In this document: piece after piece, positions 7,824 through 9,890 of the stretch | Numbering within the stretch: position 1 is the first letter of the stretch | Layout: every line of letters begins with the position of its first letter | From: Spirochaetaceae bacterium | GTDB lineage: Bacteria; Spirochaetota; Spirochaetia; SZUA-6; Bin103 | Reading direction: 5' to 3' | DNA length: 9,890 nt | Assembly (NCBI GenBank): GCA_028818385.1 | Contig: JAPPNY010000193.1 | Location: 1-9,890, forward strand | Made by a program: the position numbers and the translations under genes | Notes under the pieces: model-generated | What the model saw: only the letters and a program-made list of their open reading frames with translations | Told to the model about the DNA's origin: nothing | Databases searched by the model: none

Positions 7824-8344
7824 AGACTGCTCGGATCGAGGATTTTGGCAAGGCGCTGCCGAGCGCGAAACACGCGCACCTTTACGTTGCTCTCGCTGAG
7901 GTGAAGCACACCGGCGATTTCGCGGTAGCTCAAGCCTCCGTACTCGCGCATCACGAGAGGGGTCCGCAGGTTGACGGGCAACTTGCCCAGGGCGTCGTGG
8001 ACCGCGGACCGGGTTTCGGAGCGCAGCACGTCGTCATCGGTCGTTTCTTCCCGGGTCCCCCGCGGAGTGCGCGTGACGTCGCGGTTGGCGCGGAGCTCGC
8101 GCTTCTTGCGCTTCTCGACGTTGAGGGAGAGGTTTCGTACCACCCGCAGCAGCCAGTACTTGGTCTGGTCGAGGTCGGGCAGCGGAGCCGGTCGCCGCAG
8201 GTAGCGCATGAACGCCTCCTGGCAGACATCTTCCGCCACCCCCTGGTCCAGGCAGATTCGGTAGGCCACCCGATACAGGGTGGGAAACAGGGATCGGTAG
8301 ATTTCGTCAAAATCGCGGCCCGCTACATCGTTAGACAACAACAT
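7811..8344 (-). CDS. ECF-family RNA polymerase sigma factor
   Basis: Alternative sigma subunit of the extracytoplasmic function group, which directs RNA polymerase to a small regulon. The 177-residue reading has the two expected domains: region 2 at about 13-83 (FDEIYRSLFPTLYRVAYRI, then AEDVCQEAFMRYLRR and YWLLRVVRNLSLNVEKRKKRE) and region 4 at about 112-168 (LPVNLRTPLVMREYGGLSYREIAGVLHLSESNVKVRVFRARQRL, helix-turn-helix), joined by an acidic linker. There is no C-terminal extension. ATG 8344 is chosen over an upstream in-frame ATG at 8443, because that one lies inside cysS and the added residues are unlike the family; AAGGGA precedes 8344 at good spacing. It starts 13 bp after the cysS stop and is followed by its anti-sigma factor. 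ECF genes often activate their own promoter, but none is visible here, so it may depend on cysS transcription. Confidence 0.95.
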   Translation of the reverse strand: MLLSNDVAGRDFDEIYRSLFPTLYRVAYRICLDQGVAEDVCQEAFMRYLRRPAPLPDLDQTKYWLLRVVRNLSLNVEKRKKRELRANRDVTRTPRGTREETTDDDVLRSETRSAVHDALGKLPVNLRTPLVMREYGGLSYREIAGVLHLSESNVKVRVFRARQRLAKILDPSSLHVS

Positions 8345-8357
8345 CCCGGTCCCTTGG

Positions 8358-9830
8358 TTACAACTTCGGCAGGTTCCTGCCGTTCGAGTACCGCCAGCGC
8401 ACCCCGTCGGGCCGATCTTCCAGCACCACGCCGCGGGCGGCAAGCTCGTCGCGAATCGAGTCCGCGGTGACGAAGTCCCGCTGCGCGCGGGCGGCGGAGC
8501 GCCGCGCGACCAGGTCGCGCAACTCCGGCGCGAGCTCCGTGCGGCGAGAGCCCGCCTCCTCCATGCCGATCGCCAGGATGCGGTCCATGCGCCGCAGCAC
8601 GTCCAGCTTGGCAGCCGCGCCCACGCACGGCTCCTTCACCAGGCCCCACAGCACGGCCAGACAGCGCGGCATGTGCAGGTCGTCGCGCGCGTGGCGGCGA
8701 AAGTCCAGCCAGGCACGCTCCGCCTCCTCCTCGGTGCCCGGGGACTCGGCACCGGCGGCACGCTCGGCGAGCTCGGCGACGCGGACGAGCAGGCGCCGGC
8801 GGGCAGCGCGGGCGGCCTCCATGCCCTGCGCCGAAAAGGTGTGTTGGTCGCGGTAATGGGCGCCCAGGCAGAAGTAGCGGTAGTCGAGCGGCTCGAAGCC
8901 GCGCTCGACCAGGTCCGAGACGGTGGCGATATTGCCGCCCGACTTGGCCATGCGCGCGCCTTCGGTCAGAAGGAACTCACCGTGCACCCAGTAGCGCACG
9001 CACGGTTCGTCGGTCGCTCCATCCGATTGGGCGATCTCATTGGTGTGATGCACCGGGATATGGTCGACGCCGCCGCAATGGATGTCGAAGCGCTCGCCCA
9101 GGTAGCGCATCGACATCGCGCTGCACTCGATGTGCCAGCCCGGATAGCCCGTCCCCCACGGAGAGTCCCACAGCATCGCCTGCCGCTCGAACTTCGACTT
9201 GGTGAACCACAGGCCGAAGTCGTGCGGTCCGCGCTTGCTGGCATCCACCTCAATGCGGGCGCCGGCCTGCAGGTCGTCCAGGTCGAGCCGAGCCATCTGG
9301 CCGTAGCCCGGGAACGTGGAGATGTCGTAGAAGACGTTGCCGGCGGCCTGGTAGGTGTGGCCACGCTCCTCCAGGCGCTCGATCAGCGCGATCATGTCCG
9401 GGATGTGATCCGTCGCCTTGCACACCACCGTCGGCGTGGTGATGTTCAGCGCCCGGCAGTCCCGGAAGAACTGATCGGTGTAGTGCTCGGCGATCTGCTC
9501 CACCGACAGGCCCCGGGCGCGGGCGCTCTTGATCATCTTGTCCTCGCCCTCGTCGCCGTCGTCGGTGAGATGGCCCACGTCGGTGATGTTCATGACGTGG
9601 CGGACCTCGTAGCCGCAGTCTTCCAGGGTGCGCCGCAGCACGTCCTCGAACAGGTACGTGCGCAGGTTCCCCAGGTGCTGGTCGAGATAGACCGTCGGCC
9701 CGCAGCAGTACATCCCGACCCTGCCTTCGACCAGGGGCACGAACGGCTCCACCTTGCCGGTCAAGGTGTTGTGCAGAGAAAGCGTGTCTTCGATTTCCCG
9801 GATAGTACGCGCCCTCGGCCGACCGGGCAA
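8358..9830 (-). CDS. cysS: Cysteinyl-tRNA synthetase
   Basis: Class I aminoacyl-tRNA synthetase that charges tRNA-Cys with cysteine in the cytoplasm. The 490 residues are slightly above the usual 460 or so. The HIGH-type motif is HLGN at 52-55 (QHLGNLRTYLFEDVL). Zinc ligands matching the E. coli set are Cys43 (YCCGPTVY), Cys236 (GWHIECSAM), His261 and Glu265 (HHTNE), with Cys236 to His261 spaced 25 as in E. coli. The KMSKS loop reads RMAKSGGN (294-297 MAKS), so the first Ser of the motif is Ala but the key Lys296 is kept. The C-terminal helical DALR-type region ends in a conserved RDELAARGVVLEDRPDGVRWR. The start is uncertain: the frame opens after a stop at 9861-9863 and TTG 9830 is the only usual start codon before conserved sequence (SLHNTLTGKVEPF). 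First gene of the run that continues into the ECF sigma factor. The matching tRNA-Cys lies at the far end of that run on the other strand. Confidence 0.96.
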   Translation of the reverse strand: MPGRPRARTIREIEDTLSLHNTLTGKVEPFVPLVEGRVGMYCCGPTVYLDQHLGNLRTYLFEDVLRRTLEDCGYEVRHVMNITDVGHLTDDGDEGEDKMIKSARARGLSVEQIAEHYTDQFFRDCRALNITTPTVVCKATDHIPDMIALIERLEERGHTYQAAGNVFYDISTFPGYGQMARLDLDDLQAGARIEVDASKRGPHDFGLWFTKSKFERQAMLWDSPWGTGYPGWHIECSAMSMRYLGERFDIHCGGVDHIPVHHTNEIAQSDGATDEPCVRYWVHGEFLLTEGARMAKSGGNIATVSDLVERGFEPLDYRYFCLGAHYRDQHTFSAQGMEAARAARRRLLVRVAELAERAAGAESPGTEEEAERAWLDFRRHARDDLHMPRCLAVLWGLVKEPCVGAAAKLDVLRRMDRILAIGMEEAGSRRTELAPELRDLVARRSAARAQRDFVTADSIRDELAARGVVLEDRPDGVRWRYSNGRNLPKL

Positions 9831-9890
9831 CCGAACGCATTGCCTCGTACGAAATAGAGTTCACGCCGCAGGGCGCATCTCGGTGACCTC

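Noticed and set aside
8673..9857. A 394-codon plus-strand frame opposite cysS
   Set aside because: Exact antisense of a highly conserved synthetase gene, with no family resemblance.
9861..9890. Possible C-terminus (EVTEMRPAA then TGA) of a gene upstream of cysS on the minus strand
   Set aside because: Only nine codons lie in the window, too few to support a gene call; it could equally be non-coding leader. The cysS leader shows no convincing promoter.

Overview
This is a GC-rich bacterial chromosomal window with tightly packed, well-recognised genes and no mobile element, CRISPR array, rRNA or phage sequence. Taxonomy cannot be fixed from the sequence alone. The Bacillus/Thermus-style split E1 (alpha + beta), the HLGN-type cysteinyl-tRNA synthetase and an IPT/TIG-plus-transglutaminase-like exported protein would fit an uncultured high-GC spirochaete or a similar diderm, but this is a weak inference. 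The high GC opens many long antisense frames; these are treated as shadows.

Left third (1-2494, minus strand): an operon reading E1-alpha, E1-beta, E2 of a 2-oxoacid dehydrogenase complex, with E2 cut by the left edge after its lipoyl domain and the start of its linker. It most resembles pyruvate dehydrogenase, but a branched-chain substrate cannot be excluded. The E1-alpha/E1-beta junction carries three 14-bp tandem copies, each with an overlapping stop/start ATGA, forming two five-codon minicistrons. A 166-bp divergent spacer (2495-2660) separates this operon from an AMP-forming acyl-CoA synthetase (2661-4724, plus strand) of the acetoacetyl-CoA synthetase/plant AAE17-18 type. A tRNA-Cys(GCA) gene follows the synthetase stop after 10 bp.

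Right two thirds (4826-9830, minus strand): a compact five-gene run in the order cysS, ECF sigma factor, zinc-finger membrane anti-sigma factor, small secreted protein of unknown function, and an exported two-TIG protein with a transglutaminase-like core. All junctions are short or overlapping. The transglutaminase core keeps the His and Asp of the triad at classic spacing, but its nucleophile position is Pro and the whole protein contains no cysteine, so it is probably a non-catalytic binding or structural protein. The sigma/anti-sigma junction is built of four 16-bp tandem copies, each carrying an ATG and mostly a TGA. This yields an eight-codon minicistron that repeats the stop-5 nt-ATG geometry twice between the two genes. 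A perfect 9-bp hairpin holds the stop/start junction before the TIG protein.

Working picture (inference): the ECF sigma/anti-sigma pair senses something in the envelope and is co-expressed with two exported proteins that may be its signal partners or outputs, while sharing transcription with the housekeeping gene cysS. The most unusual material is at gene junctions, where short tandem repeats appear to set up translational coupling, and the inactivated transglutaminase.
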